Assembly (NCBI RefSeq): GCF_024622975.1
Contig: NZ_JANJZT010000028.1
Coordinates: forward strand, 1 to 48,837
Direction of reading: 5' to 3'
Source: Blautia caecimuris
GTDB taxonomy: Bacteria > Bacillota > Clostridia > Lachnospirales > Lachnospiraceae
Length of the DNA: 48,837 nucleotides
The translations under genes were made by a program, and so were the position numbers. How positions within the stretch are numbered: position 1 is the stretch's first letter; each line of letters opens with the position of its first letter. This document shows positions 33,801 to 42,617 of the stretch, piece by piece. Below the pieces are notes generated by a model. It did not search any database and was not told where the DNA came from. It was given only the letters and a program-made list of their open reading frames with translations.

Positions 33801-34851
33801 AGGCATCTGTTTTCAATATCCAGGTGCGAACCGGTTTCTTTCCATTTGCTCCGGGATCGGTAGCTGACTGCTCTGTATAGAATTTTATTGTAAATTCGGC
33901 ATTAGCGAGAGAGCCGGTTCCCTGTGCAGAATTTTGCTGGGTGTCAGCATCCAGCTTTTTAAGGAGCAGTTTTACGGGATTATTTTGAGGAATATCCTTT
34001 ACCTTTACGGTAGATGTTCCTTCTGCTTTTACCGTAACATTATGGGCGGAAGTATCTATAGCAAACCCTTCTGGGGCACTGATTTCTTTAACGGTGTAAC
34101 TTCCTTCTGCCAGTTCTTTGGATTTTGCATATCCTTTTTTATCGGTAACAAGAGTTTCTACCAGTTCTTCCCCTTTGTAGATTCCGTATTTGGCTCCTTC
34201 TAAAGAGTAATTGCCATTTTTATCGGAAATATCGGTATTGGCAGAGGATTTCTGCAGTTCGATAAAGCCGTTTGGAACCTGATACCAGCTTCCTGCAAAA
34301 GTTTGGGAAGCATCGCCAGGAACGATAAAAGCACGGAAGGATTCTGGTGGGGCAGGAAGCCCTTCAATGGCGTTGGCAACTTCCAATGCTTTGTCAATAT
34401 AATTTTGGGGTGCACCATGAAAGGCACCAGTGTCCCCATTATTTCCTGCATGGATATAGGAAACGACCAGATGACCAATGACATAAGAATTGTCATCGGA
34501 CCATCCTTGGAAATATTGATCTTTTATTACCTTTTCATAACCATATCCACCGTTTAAGTAGTAAAGAGCTTTTCTGAGTGGGGAATTTTTTCCCAAAAGG
34601 TTATAAGGATACTTTCCGGAAGCCGGTGTTTTCTTTAATGGTTCTACGCAATAAGCCGTGTTATTGCCATCAAAGCTCATGCGGGAAGTATAATAGTCCC
34701 CATATTGAATTTTGGCTCCTGCCTTATAATCAATGGTTCCATCTGCAGCATAAGCGGTATGGGCATTGAAAAAGAGTGTGCTAAAAAACATCGTGACACA
34801 AAGAAAAAGGGCGGTTAGCCGGATATGAGGTTGTTTTGCTGGTTTTAACAT
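30868..34851 (-). CDS. Large SpaA/VaFE-repeat surface adhesin
   Basis: A 1,327-aa cell-surface protein. A signal peptide ends at about residue 36 (TAYAADG). The N-terminal domain has YCVEPLK with Cys68 in a thioester-domain-like setting. Five SpaA-type isopeptide domains follow (EIxAPxGY-type ends: KEISAPEGF, QETKAPAGY, EETKAPSGY, DETKAPEGY and a divergent fifth). Four VaFE repeats of about 105 residues follow (TTAKDK...LVDTV...GTLMDK...TVVVFE). The end is KPVKTGDE, a hydrophobic helix and KRKKDK, a sorting-signal form that lacks LP before KTG. Such proteins on conjugative elements bind recipient or host surfaces. It lies directly downstream of the VirB4 gene, behind a terminator. Confidence 0.88.
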   Translation of the reverse strand: MLKPAKQPHIRLTALFLCVTMFFSTLFFNAHTAYAADGTIDYKAGAKIQYGDYYTSRMSFDGNNTAYCVEPLKKTPASGKYPYNLLGKNSPLRKALYYLNGGYGYEKVIKDQYFQGWSDDNSYVIGHLVVSYIHAGNNGDTGAFHGAPQNYIDKALEVANAIEGLPAPPESFRAFIVPGDASQTFAGSWYQVPNGFIELQKSSANTDISDKNGNYSLEGAKYGIYKGEELVETLVTDKKGYAKSKELAEGSYTVKEISAPEGFAIDTSAHNVTVKAEGTSTVKVKDIPQNNPVKLLLKKLDADTQQNSAQGTGSLANAEFTIKFYTEQSATDPGANGKKPVRTWILKTDASGEIHFTKDYLVSGDEFFYASDGKTVCFPLGTVTVQETKAPAGYLPNESVFVQQITSTGTEETISIYNASSVEEQVFRGGVKIQKRDLETQGTQAQGTASLADAEFTITTLNKQPVWVDGKLYENGQAVLTIKSDVHGIAASAADALPLGHYRIEETKAPSGYLTDGSKALEFDITQNGEIVDLTTEETSVSNQIIRGGVKIQKRDLETEEAKPQGSASLKDAEFTITNLGPNPVLVNETLYEKDQVVLTLKTDEKGLASTKKDTLPYGHYRVDETKAPEGYLNEGKLSQEFHVTENGKILDLTANETAISNQVIRGDLEFVKVSDGDLNRLANVPFSITSKTTGESHTIVTDKNGYASTSSEWNKHTTNTNRGETSEDGIWFGSSKPDDTKGALIYDTYILEEQRCDSNEGMNLLKIEVSVYKNHVVVDMGTLTDDQITIGTTALDKDSNSHFAKPEEKITLVDTVEYEGLKKGQSYKLIGTLMDQESGKPIEIDGKPVTAETTFKPKKSSGSAKVTFTFNASSLKGKTIVVFEELYQEDLKLAVHADITDQDQTIYFPEIGTTAKDKETDMNLSQADKEVTLVDTVAYKNLLPGEEYVMTGTLMDKETRKPVEIDKKEVTAETTFTPKESSGTVDVIFSFDGTSLAGKTVVVFESATYDGKEFATHADLEDNGQTIYFPEIATTAKDKADGDHFAKTDKEITIVDTVKYSNLIPEKEYALTGTLMDKETKEPLQADGKPITATTTFTPEDASGSIELTFTFDGSILSGKTIVVFESLTYQEKEIAVHADIEDHEQSIYFPGIGTTAKDKADGDQEAVATKEVTIIDTVSYQNLIPDTPYKLVGTLMDKTTQKEVLIDGKPVTAETEFTLKDSNGSVEVIFTFDGSTLAGHDVVVFEKLFSLEGETALEIASHEDLDDKGQTIKLTEVPKDTPEPSKPVKTGDETTILPYLLLAGAALLFAAGFGILYIRKRKKDK
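31030..32490. repeat. Four tandem VaFE repeats
   Basis: The part of the adhesin gene at about 31030-32490 encodes four similar units of about 318 nt. All share TTAKDK/ALDKD, a LVDTV/IVDTV strand, GTLMDxE/T, AET/ATTxF and a TIVVFE/VVVFE isopeptide region. The DNA has diverged, so recombination between units is limited. Expect copy-number variation between strains. Confidence 0.75.
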
Positions 34852-34867
34852 AAATCTCCTCCTTTGT

Positions 34868-34897
34868 TAAAAAGAAAAGCAGCCACATTCGGGCTGC
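34868..34897 (-). terminator. Terminator between virB4 and the adhesin gene
   Basis: A 6-bp stem (GCAGCC 34879-34884 with GGCTGC 34892-34897) and 7-nt loop, followed on the minus strand by TTTTCTTTTT. It lies between the VirB4 stop and the adhesin start. Confidence 0.75.
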
Positions 34898-34905
34898 AGA
34901 TAACA

Positions 34906-37900
34906 TTAACCGACTTTTTTATCCTGGCGTTTCAAGATTTCCAGGAGTTCCTGTCGGTCTGTGGTAATTAATTCTTTTTCCAGGTTGGAAGCTTTAAATT
35001 CCACAGTGATATTATTGTTGTTTGTTGAGATCAGCCCGTTTCCACGTTGGAAATGGGTGATATTCATAACTTCGGTTTCGGAAAGACGAAGAATGGTTTT
35101 TACACGTTGTGCCTCTTCATCTTCCATGTTAAGAATAATTTTGGTTTTACAGTTATTGATAATGCCTTTCCCATATTTTCCGTCATCAAGAGCAAAAAAG
35201 TCGTTGAGATCCTGGGTTGCAAAAATACCGGCACCAGAGTATGCCCGGATGATCTTGGCAATCTCCAAAACGAATTCAGCGGCCAGGCGGTTACTGGAGG
35301 CACCGATGAGCTGCCATACTTCATCTACGAAAATGGCTTTTTCTTCGGTACGATTTTCTTTGGCTTTATCCCATACATAGTCCAGAGCAACAAACATCCC
35401 TACCGTTAAGAGATCACTGGAACCAGTCAGCTCTGAAATGTCCAAAACGGTATATTTATTGGTCAGATCTACATTGGTCTGCTGGTTAAAAGAGGAAGCA
35501 GAGCCATGGACAAGACGGTTCAGGATGTGAGCCAGTCGTTTGGTATCTTCGGTTTCCATCAAAACATCATATACATCGCCAAGAATTGGCATCGCTTTAT
35601 AATGATCCGGGTGTTTGGGATCAATGAGGGATTCATTCTTATGGGTGATTCCCTTTCTTGCATAGGTTTTAATCAGTGCTTCGTCCAAAAGCTGTTTTTC
35701 CTCATGGCTCATATCTGGAATGAGCAGAGAAAAGAAAACGTGCAGACGTTGAATCTTACTGGCTAAGGCAGATGCGTCTAAAGTTGGACCGTCCAGCAGC
35801 TCATTGACAGAGTTATCTACTTTTCGGATTTCCATGACATTGATGCAGTTTTGGCTGGCAGGAGAAATCTGGATAAAGGTTCCTCCTACATTTCTGGCAG
35901 CCCGATAAAACTCATGACCTTTTAACGGTGCGATGATAAATACCTGGATTCCTTTACGCCGCATACGAAGTGCCATAGTCTGCATGGTAAAGGTTTTTCC
36001 GGATCCAGAAGTGCCAAGAATCGCAATATTGGAGTTTTTATATTGTTTGGAGTCAAAAATATCAGCAATCACTAAAGAGTTGTTATGCTTATTTACTCCA
36101 AATAGGATGCCGTTGTCATCGCAAATGCTGTAGCTGACGAAAGGATAGCAACTGGCAGCTCCGGTGGTTAAGACATTTCGTTTTGAGAGTTCATAGAGCT
36201 TCTTATCCAGGTTTACAAGAGGAAGGGAAGATAAAAATCCCTGTTCTTGCAGGAAGTAACAAGACCGCAGATCCATATCCTGTGAGATGAGAAGTTTTTT
36301 CATCTCCTGAATCCGCCATTGCAGTTCTTCCAGATCACCTGCCGTAATCGTAATCAAAAGATTCATGTAATAGAAATCTTCATTATTAGCAAGTCCCTGT
36401 TTGAGGAAATAGCCGGAACGGATGGCAGAATCCAGATCATCAAAATCCGCATTGGTATCAGAGGCATCTTTGATCTTTGAACGGTTGATCCGGATTTGCT
36501 GTCCAAGACGTTGCTGGATCTTATCTTTGGGCTGTTTATGCAGAAAAAAGTCAATGTCAATTCCTTCGCCAGCATTGATAAGCAGGGACAGCCAGCCTGG
36601 CATTACTTTTGCTTTGTAACCATCGCACGGCACCAGCAGGTAAGAATGGTAGATGCCATTTACCAGCACATAGTTGCTGTGCTTAAAGTCCAAAGACTCT
36701 GGTGCAATGAATTCATTGATATGGATGTTATCCACTTCCTGCTCACGACCAGATTCCATATAGCGGGTAAGTACCTGGTTAATCCGTTTTGGCAAAGGGG
36801 TTTCGGTACATTTGGTACGGTTCAGTAAAGTGTAGAGTACATCGGTTGTAAACTCATCTTCATTGTCATGAACCAGCACATCGTTGCCGCATTGATATAG
36901 AAAGGTTTTAGCGGTCTGTGCAGCAGTCTCCAAAGCCGCCAGGATTTCCTTTTCCTCCACCTTCCGATTCACATTGAAAGGTTCGTATTCAAAGATTAGG
37001 AAAAAACGTCTGGAAACCGCTTCTCTGGAACTTAACTGCCGGACAAATTGGATATAGTCTTTTTGTAACTGCCGGCAGTTAGGATCTGATTCCCGTTCCA
37101 TTTCCAAACGGGACTGTTCCAGATGTTTGTTGATATCCGCTTTTTTGGAGATCATCTTAATCTGCAGTTTCACAGGACTGATTTTTAGGTAGGAGATGAA
37201 GCTGAAAATGATCCCCTGTTGTTCCCTAGCACTGCGTAAGAGGAAATTGATCGGTTCAATCTCCAGAATTTTTACATAACGATGGTCTGTCGTGTAGATA
37301 ACACCATTGGCAATTTTATCAATAGGAAGATAATCTTCTAAGGTGATTTCTTTTCGTTTTTTCTTTTTGCTTTTCCCAGAAGCAGCAGATGACTGGTTGG
37401 AAGCTTTATTCGCAGTTCTTTCTTTTTTTCGTTCATCCAAAAGTTGCTGCTTTATCTGTTGTTTTTCAAGTTTTGCCTGCCTTTTCGCACTTTTACGTGC
37501 AGCGTTTTGTTCTTTTTTTAATTGTCGGGACTCAAATTTAAGAATCCGGATGTCTTCACGAGCCTGTTTGCGTATTCCACGTTTTGTAGAAGTGTCAAAC
37601 TGCCGACGTTCTTTTTTTTTAATAGCAGATGATTCTTTTGTCTCCTCTTCGGAAGACATCTGTGAGCAGTTCTCTTCAGAAGAAGATTCTGCAGGTTGTT
37701 TTGGATGCCGTTTGCGTTTCTTGGTTTTGGGTTCTTTGTTGCGGGGCTTTTTTATCCGGTACTTTTTTTTCGGCTCCGGATGTACATCCATACGGTAAAT
37801 AACCCGGCGGTTTTTCAGAAAACGCAGAGCGTTCATTAAAAACGCAGTAATGCTTTCCCCACCGATTCCAATTAGAGAAATCATAGCTGCAGGCAGAGCA

Positions 37901-38088
37901 GTCATACAGAGAATAATAATCCTGACAGTGAGTGTCAGAGGCAGATTGATAACAGGAATGGTGATCAGGATTGCTAGGATACCGCCTTCGATGGCATTAC
38001 GGATTTTAAACATTCCGCCCATAAAGGTCCCTTTTTCTATAAAATTGCGAGGGATGAAGACAGGATGTTGTTCTTCAGTATTGTTCAT
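34906..38088 (-). CDS. PrgI-VirB4 fusion conjugation ATPase
   Basis: A 1,060-aa transfer ATPase that powers the type IV secretion channel. Residues about 1-100 form a PrgI-like membrane domain with two helices (GGILAILITIPVINLPLTLT and the next one). Residues about 105-240 are a very basic Lys/Arg/Glu linker. The VirB4 domain fills the rest: Walker A GTSGSGKTFTMQT near residue 692, Walker B KAIFVDEVWQL near 916 and the RAYSGAGIFATQDLNDF helix. PrgI and VirB4 are usually separate neighbours, so the fusion fixes the ATPase to the membrane. Its ATG overlaps the TGA of the gene upstream (ATGA). Confidence 0.93.
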   Translation of the reverse strand: MNNTEEQHPVFIPRNFIEKGTFMGGMFKIRNAIEGGILAILITIPVINLPLTLTVRIIILCMTALPAAMISLIGIGGESITAFLMNALRFLKNRRVIYRMDVHPEPKKKYRIKKPRNKEPKTKKRKRHPKQPAESSSEENCSQMSSEEETKESSAIKKKERRQFDTSTKRGIRKQAREDIRILKFESRQLKKEQNAARKSAKRQAKLEKQQIKQQLLDERKKERTANKASNQSSAASGKSKKKKRKEITLEDYLPIDKIANGVIYTTDHRYVKILEIEPINFLLRSAREQQGIIFSFISYLKISPVKLQIKMISKKADINKHLEQSRLEMERESDPNCRQLQKDYIQFVRQLSSREAVSRRFFLIFEYEPFNVNRKVEEKEILAALETAAQTAKTFLYQCGNDVLVHDNEDEFTTDVLYTLLNRTKCTETPLPKRINQVLTRYMESGREQEVDNIHINEFIAPESLDFKHSNYVLVNGIYHSYLLVPCDGYKAKVMPGWLSLLINAGEGIDIDFFLHKQPKDKIQQRLGQQIRINRSKIKDASDTNADFDDLDSAIRSGYFLKQGLANNEDFYYMNLLITITAGDLEELQWRIQEMKKLLISQDMDLRSCYFLQEQGFLSSLPLVNLDKKLYELSKRNVLTTGAASCYPFVSYSICDDNGILFGVNKHNNSLVIADIFDSKQYKNSNIAILGTSGSGKTFTMQTMALRMRRKGIQVFIIAPLKGHEFYRAARNVGGTFIQISPASQNCINVMEIRKVDNSVNELLDGPTLDASALASKIQRLHVFFSLLIPDMSHEEKQLLDEALIKTYARKGITHKNESLIDPKHPDHYKAMPILGDVYDVLMETEDTKRLAHILNRLVHGSASSFNQQTNVDLTNKYTVLDISELTGSSDLLTVGMFVALDYVWDKAKENRTEEKAIFVDEVWQLIGASSNRLAAEFVLEIAKIIRAYSGAGIFATQDLNDFFALDDGKYGKGIINNCKTKIILNMEDEEAQRVKTILRLSETEVMNITHFQRGNGLISTNNNNITVEFKASNLEKELITTDRQELLEILKRQDKKVG

Positions 38089-38708
38089 GGATGCACCTCC
38101 TTTGGTTCTTCCATGGAAGGAGTTTCAGGAACTTCTGTGACAGGGGCAACTTTTTCCGAATTCACGGAGGTATCGTCATAACCTCCTTCTTGCAACTGTT
38201 CAATTTCCTCTGTTGTGATGGAAGGAAGTTTGTCATCTGTCGGACGTTCATAGATGATTTCTTTTCCAGAATCAGGGGTACGTTCCTCACCGAAAAAGAA
38301 TCTTCCAGTAGAGGAAGTGTAGTACACAGGAAGAACGGACTTATCCGGAAGCTGGAACAAAAAATTAATATCAGAAGCATTGGGATAGGTAGTATCATCA
38401 GCAAGGAAACGGATGGAAGTTAGAGATATCTGTTTTACGTTTTTAAGATAGGAGGTCAATTCTTCCTGAAAAAGTTTCACCTGTTCCTTGGAGAAAAAGT
38501 CTTCCAAAGCTTCAAAATCCTGAAAGCTTATGGATTCGTTATTTTCTGCTTGTTCTGTCTCGGTATTTTCATTATTATCGTGTTGAGTATTTTCTGTCTC
38601 GGATTTTTTGTTTCCTTTTTGGGATTTCCAGATGGAGGGAAAGACAAATCCGATGATAATTAAAAAGGCCATCATAAAGATAGCCAGAATTGCTTTTTTT
38701 CTGTTCAT
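38085..38708 (-). CDS. Membrane-anchored accessory transfer protein
   Basis: A 207-aa protein with a short cytoplasmic start (MNRKK), one membrane helix (ILAIFMMAFLIIIGFVFPSI), a Glu/Asn-rich linker, and an outer domain of about 100 residues with SIRFLADDTTYPNASDINFL. The tail is acidic and Pro-rich. The plan is that of small type IV secretion accessory proteins with a globular domain outside the membrane, but I do not recognise the family. It sits between the hydrolase and VirB4 genes; its stop overlaps VirB4 (ATGA). Confidence 0.7.
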   Translation of the reverse strand: MNRKKAILAIFMMAFLIIIGFVFPSIWKSQKGNKKSETENTQHDNNENTETEQAENNESISFQDFEALEDFFSKEQVKLFQEELTSYLKNVKQISLTSIRFLADDTTYPNASDINFLFQLPDKSVLPVYYTSSTGRFFFGEERTPDSGKEIIYERPTDDKLPSITTEEIEQLQEGGYDDTSVNSEKVAPVTEVPETPSMEEPKEVHP

Positions 38709-38719
38709 AAGTGTCTCCT

Positions 38720-40546
38720 TTATTTTTTAGCGAAGATCCAATAGGCATTTGCGGTTGCATGCACTTCCGTCATCATATCGAATTCACGGTTGATGTAGTT
38801 TTTGGAGGAACTGTCATTGGGATCATTGACTAATACTTTACCTCCAGCCGTTACACCACGAAGGACAATAAAATGTCCGCCACTGGTAAAAAGCCCAGCT
38901 CTTTGGGAACTGATGACCGGATGACCTTCAGATAAAGCCTGAAGTACCTGGTTGGGATCACTGGTCTGTGTGACAGCCCCACACCCAAAATGATCGGACG
39001 CTGCCTGGAAATAAGACCAGTAAGTGCCGACTCCTGGTTTGTAATAGGAATTTCCGCACCAGGATATTGCATCAATAGGTGTAATGGTAGTGCCTGTAAG
39101 ATAACTGGCAATCATAGCAAAGCTTGTCGGACCGCATCCGCTGCTGGCGATGGAACCCCCGCCGTATGGAATGTTTCCATAGTCTGTCTGGAGATAGTGT
39201 GGAATCTGCATGCCGTTTGCGGGATAGCTGCCGCCACTGGCAGTAATTTGGTAATACCGAAGGACATGCTCCACATATTCTTTATCACCATACCGGTCAT
39301 AAGGCCAGCTTGGTCTTGCACACATCATATCAGAGTAGGCAATCGCATTTTCTTTGGTATAACCACCGTCACGCTCCATTGCCCAGTCAATGTATGCAGA
39401 ACCGTAGTTGTAACCCTGAAGAGCCAGTTTAATCCGGTCTAAGTCCGTAGGTCCGGTACAGCCGGCTTTGTCGAGGGCATATTTTAATTCCTGAATACCA
39501 CATTCAATGGAGTATTCAGGATCTGTAATCCCATTTGGCACATGGGGATAGCGGGTATTAAATCCACCTTCCGCTGCTTGCATAACATCCAGCCCTCGTC
39601 CGCCAGATTCCTGCATCATGACTGCCAGGATTAAATCCACATAATCACTCATACCATATTTCGCAGCGGCTCTTTCTACAGCAGGGCGGTAGGACAATAC
39701 CTCATCACTAAGATTGATAGCAGCTACTATGCCGGAAGAAGCAGTTCCAAAGAAAGCAGTCAGATTTTCTGCATAGTTTTTGGCAAGTTCTTTCTGCTTG
39801 TCTGTAAGATGGAATACATGGTCTGCAAAATAGGAATCCCCAGCATAAACAACGGTATAGGTGTGTTTCGTAAAAGTAACCGTCTGTGTTTGTGCCTGTC
39901 CCTGTTCTGTGCCGGCTTCTCCTTCTGCACCGCCATCAACGGTAACTTCCATGGTAACTGTTTCGGTTGCTACATCATAAGAAAAAAGTCCTTCTTTGTT
40001 TTCACGGATGAGTTTCTTTAATTGGTTTAGGTTGATGTTTTTATAGTCATCCTGGCTGGCACAAAATTGTGAAATCAGCAGATTGGCATTGACGGAGATG
40101 CTGTATGTATAGGGATCATTGATGGATGCAGTATCACCTTGTGGAAGACGGGAAATTGCTGCATGGATCTCTGCCAGAATGTCTTCATGGCTTTCTTCTA
40201 ACACTACAACGATGGCTTCACGGGAAGCACGGATGTTTTCACTGATCATAGAGTTGCTGTTTAGCACATCGCTTTGGTCGGTCAGACTTCCAAAGATCAG
40301 ACCAGGGAGCATCACAATAAATAAAACCGGAAGCAGCAGTATGGCGAGAATAACAAGAAGAATTTTAGCGAACTGATTCCGGTTGGCTATGACTGCGCCA
40401 ATCGCTGCTGAAAAAGGCCCGCCAAGGGCTGCACCATATCCTGCTTTGGAGAAAGTGGCTGCTGTTTTTAAGGACTTTAGATGAGAAATGGTACTGGAGC
40501 CTACATCCATTGCTTCGTCAAGTCCAGAGCGTTCTGTATCCATCAC
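38720..40546 (-). CDS. Conjugation cell-wall hydrolase (lysozyme + C39-like)
   Basis: A 608-aa bifunctional wall enzyme that opens peptidoglycan for the transfer channel. A membrane helix follows a short N-terminal part (residues about 60-90: LLVILAILLLPVLFIVMLPG). A soluble-lysozyme/SLT-like domain comes next, with the catalytic Glu in AVMMQESGGRGLD near residue 308 and LALQGYNYGSAYIDW. A C39-type peptidase domain follows: SSGCGPTSFAMI with the likely nucleophile Cys near residue 467 and GGHFIVLRG near 554. The GTG at 40546 or ATG at 40543 starts it; AAAGGA lies upstream. Similar to CwlT-type enzymes of Tn916-like elements, but here with a C39 rather than NlpC/P60 module. Confidence 0.88.
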   Translation of the reverse strand: MMDTERSGLDEAMDVGSSTISHLKSLKTAATFSKAGYGAALGGPFSAAIGAVIANRNQFAKILLVILAILLLPVLFIVMLPGLIFGSLTDQSDVLNSNSMISENIRASREAIVVVLEESHEDILAEIHAAISRLPQGDTASINDPYTYSISVNANLLISQFCASQDDYKNINLNQLKKLIRENKEGLFSYDVATETVTMEVTVDGGAEGEAGTEQGQAQTQTVTFTKHTYTVVYAGDSYFADHVFHLTDKQKELAKNYAENLTAFFGTASSGIVAAINLSDEVLSYRPAVERAAAKYGMSDYVDLILAVMMQESGGRGLDVMQAAEGGFNTRYPHVPNGITDPEYSIECGIQELKYALDKAGCTGPTDLDRIKLALQGYNYGSAYIDWAMERDGGYTKENAIAYSDMMCARPSWPYDRYGDKEYVEHVLRYYQITASGGSYPANGMQIPHYLQTDYGNIPYGGGSIASSGCGPTSFAMIASYLTGTTITPIDAISWCGNSYYKPGVGTYWSYFQAASDHFGCGAVTQTSDPNQVLQALSEGHPVISSQRAGLFTSGGHFIVLRGVTAGGKVLVNDPNDSSSKNYINREFDMMTEVHATANAYWIFAKK

Positions 40547-41469
40547 TAAATCCGATCCTTTCTTGGAGGAGTAGGGGGAAGCTTTTGGACAATGGATTCG
40601 TTGTAGGCTATCTTTCCATCGCCAGCATCATAAGGAATTTTGGATACCGTATTTTCAGCATACTGTTTGTACCAGGTAGCTCCGTCTACAGATTGAACAG
40701 TTTCATAGGTTCCCTGGGTAGGAGCCGTATATTGATCGGCATGGTACATAGCAAATTCCCGGCTGTCCCCATTGGAACCGGACTCAACTCCTGTTATCCT
40801 GCCGCCGCCAATCTCAACATTGGTATAGGAATGATCCGTTTTATCTTCATTTTGAATTCCCATGTAGGATTGAAATGCAGAAACAGCCCCATCACCTTTG
40901 ATCGAGCCAACTTGACCATAGTTTCCTTGAGCAATATTGCTGATAACGTTATTGGCAAAATCTCCGCCCTTTTCAAGGGAAGACTGATAGAGTGCATTTC
41001 CGATACTTGGCCCTTCGGTATATCCGGTGGCTGCATTTACCGCAGAACGCTCTGTCTGCCTTCCAACGGCTCCGGCTAATCCTCCGGAAAGGAAAGAACT
41101 TTGTACTGCAGCACTTCCGGGAGAGGAAGAATGGGAACTACTATGGCTTCCACCTCCATGCCCTCGAAAGGAACTTGCAAGACCTCTTCCGGCGATTAAA
41201 AGTTCAGCCATCATATTTCCACCAGTATTTCCAACATTGACTCCCAGACTTGCCATAAAGCTGTCAATCTTTTGAGAAACCTTCAAAAAAGCAATGGCAC
41301 ACAGAAACCAGATAAAGACATTACCGGTTACCGTTTCTTTTCCCTGTGCATCTACAGCTTGCTGTACCTCTGCTTCTGTAAGTTCAGCGGCAAAGACCGG
41401 CATGGAAGTTACAAGAATCAGACAAGAAATCAATAGCAGGCTGCAGAGCAGTGTTTTCTTATGTTTCAT
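40546..41469 (-). CDS. Transfer-region protein with signal peptide
   Basis: A 307-aa protein from the ATG at 41469 (AGGAGGAGA upstream). It has a signal peptide (TLLCSLLLISCLILVTSMPVFA) and then a membrane helix around residues 50-65 (VFIWFLCAIAFLKV). A large Gly/Ser/Ala-rich domain contains HGGGSHSSSHSSSPGS. The low-complexity end suggests a flexible part. It is in the order VirB2-VirB6-this-hydrolase, where a channel or pilus accessory protein is expected. It overlaps the hydrolase start. The frame is open to 41505, but the extra codons lack a ribosome site. Confidence 0.75.
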   Translation of the reverse strand: MKHKKTLLCSLLLISCLILVTSMPVFAAELTEAEVQQAVDAQGKETVTGNVFIWFLCAIAFLKVSQKIDSFMASLGVNVGNTGGNMMAELLIAGRGLASSFRGHGGGSHSSSHSSSPGSAAVQSSFLSGGLAGAVGRQTERSAVNAATGYTEGPSIGNALYQSSLEKGGDFANNVISNIAQGNYGQVGSIKGDGAVSAFQSYMGIQNEDKTDHSYTNVEIGGGRITGVESGSNGDSREFAMYHADQYTAPTQGTYETVQSVDGATWYKQYAENTVSKIPYDAGDGKIAYNESIVQKLPPTPPRKDRI

Positions 41470-41482
41470 AATCTCCTCCTTC

Positions 41483-42193
41483 CTAGAGTGATAAAGGGTT
41501 TGCAAGGAATGTTCCGACCATGGAAGTAAACAGCCGTAAACACCAGGCGTTCATTAAAAGCAAAAAGAACTGTCCGCCGAGCATACGGCACCAGCTCTTA
41601 AAAACATTTCCGGTAGCCTGGGAAGCACCCGTGGAAAACGCAACAGGTGCGGTGTAGACCAGAACTCCAAGCAGTATATAACGTTCCGCAGCTTCAAAAA
41701 GCAGCTTGATGTAATTCCAGGCAAGGATCAGTACCAGTATGAGGGCAACAATGGCAACAGCACCGTTGGCACATACCCCCAGGATTACTGTAATCACAGA
41801 ATTGAATTTGGCAAATTCCAGTGGTGGAAGATCTTCAGTCAGAATCCAGCTATACGGGGTTCCTGCAATATTCAATAGAAGATCCACGATGTCTTTGGCA
41901 TAAAATGTCAGGAAAAGGAACATAAATGTCCGCAGTGATAATTTGATTGGATCTTCAGCGTCAATCCCTGTCCCCATAAAATAATTCTTAAAAAGCTGCC
42001 AAACCCAGTTTAAAAGGATGAGTCCGATAGCCAGTGCCAGAAAAATCTGGTACATTGTTTCCGCTGCTGGAAAATACCGGAGAAAAGTATCCATGGAACA
42101 TCCCAGTGCACCCAGAACAGAAGTAGTAATCAAATCCAGAATGTTCATGACCTGTTCGGCAATCCATTCTACAATTCCGTCAAGTATTCCCAT
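41483..42193 (-). CDS. VirB6/TrbL-like channel protein
   Basis: A 236-aa membrane protein with about five helices (MYQIFLALAIGLILLNWVWQ, FMFLFLTFYAKDIVDLLLNI, a helix near residue 150, and two near the C-terminus). A polar loop carries PYSWILTEDLPPLEF. Size, helix spacing and gene position fit the VirB6/TrbL inner-membrane channel of Firmicute type IV secretion. It follows the VirB2-like gene by 24 nt with AAGGAGGTGG upstream. Confidence 0.8.
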   Translation of the reverse strand: MGILDGIVEWIAEQVMNILDLITTSVLGALGCSMDTFLRYFPAAETMYQIFLALAIGLILLNWVWQLFKNYFMGTGIDAEDPIKLSLRTFMFLFLTFYAKDIVDLLLNIAGTPYSWILTEDLPPLEFAKFNSVITVILGVCANGAVAIVALILVLILAWNYIKLLFEAAERYILLGVLVYTAPVAFSTGASQATGNVFKSWCRMLGGQFFLLLMNAWCLRLFTSMVGTFLANPLSL

Positions 42194-42217
42194 GACAGAG
42201 CCACCTCCTTATCTGCA

Positions 42218-42598
42218 TTATCCATTCCACTGACCGCCGGCAAAGAACGGAGTGATGTAAGCCATGATAAATCCCAGACCATTGAGAATCGCCCATGTAA
42301 TGATGATTCGTTTGAGCCATGCCCTGGATTCATCCACGGTTTTTCCGGATTTGGAAAAATTCATCAAAAGCAAAGCAACCGATGCAGTTACAACAGCCGC
42401 AATGGTGGAAATCAGGATAATCTGGTTATATACGTCTTTCATGATTTCTGAAGCTTTGTCCCAGATGGTAGCAGCCATAACTGGTTGTACATTACAGGCA
42501 ATCAGAGTGAAGACAAGGAAGGCAGTATAGAGATATTTTCCATAGTTCCGATGATGTTTCATGCCCGGTGGGGCTTCTTTGTGTACATGGTTTTTCAA
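42218..42598 (-). CDS. VirB2/TrbC-like pilin subunit
   Basis: A 126-aa small pilin-like protein. It has a signal-like N-terminus (LYTAFLVFTLIACNVQPVMA, cleavage near residue 42), a soluble helix, and two closely spaced membrane helices (NQIILISTIAAVVTASVALL and WAILNGLGFIMAYITPFF). This is the VirB2/TrbC plan. It starts with a TTG behind GAAGGAGG (9 nt spacing). It is first in the transfer operon, 20 nt downstream of a strong terminator (42618-42653). Confidence 0.78.
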   Translation of the reverse strand: MKNHVHKEAPPGMKHHRNYGKYLYTAFLVFTLIACNVQPVMAATIWDKASEIMKDVYNQIILISTIAAVVTASVALLLMNFSKSGKTVDESRAWLKRIIITWAILNGLGFIMAYITPFFAGGQWNG

Positions 42599-42617
42599 GT
42601 AAATGAACCTCCTTCAT

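Noticed and set aside
31700..34560. Rightward open frames opposite the adhesin gene
   Set aside because: They mirror the repeat coding sequence, have no ribosome sites, and give Phe/Cys-rich products of no known type.
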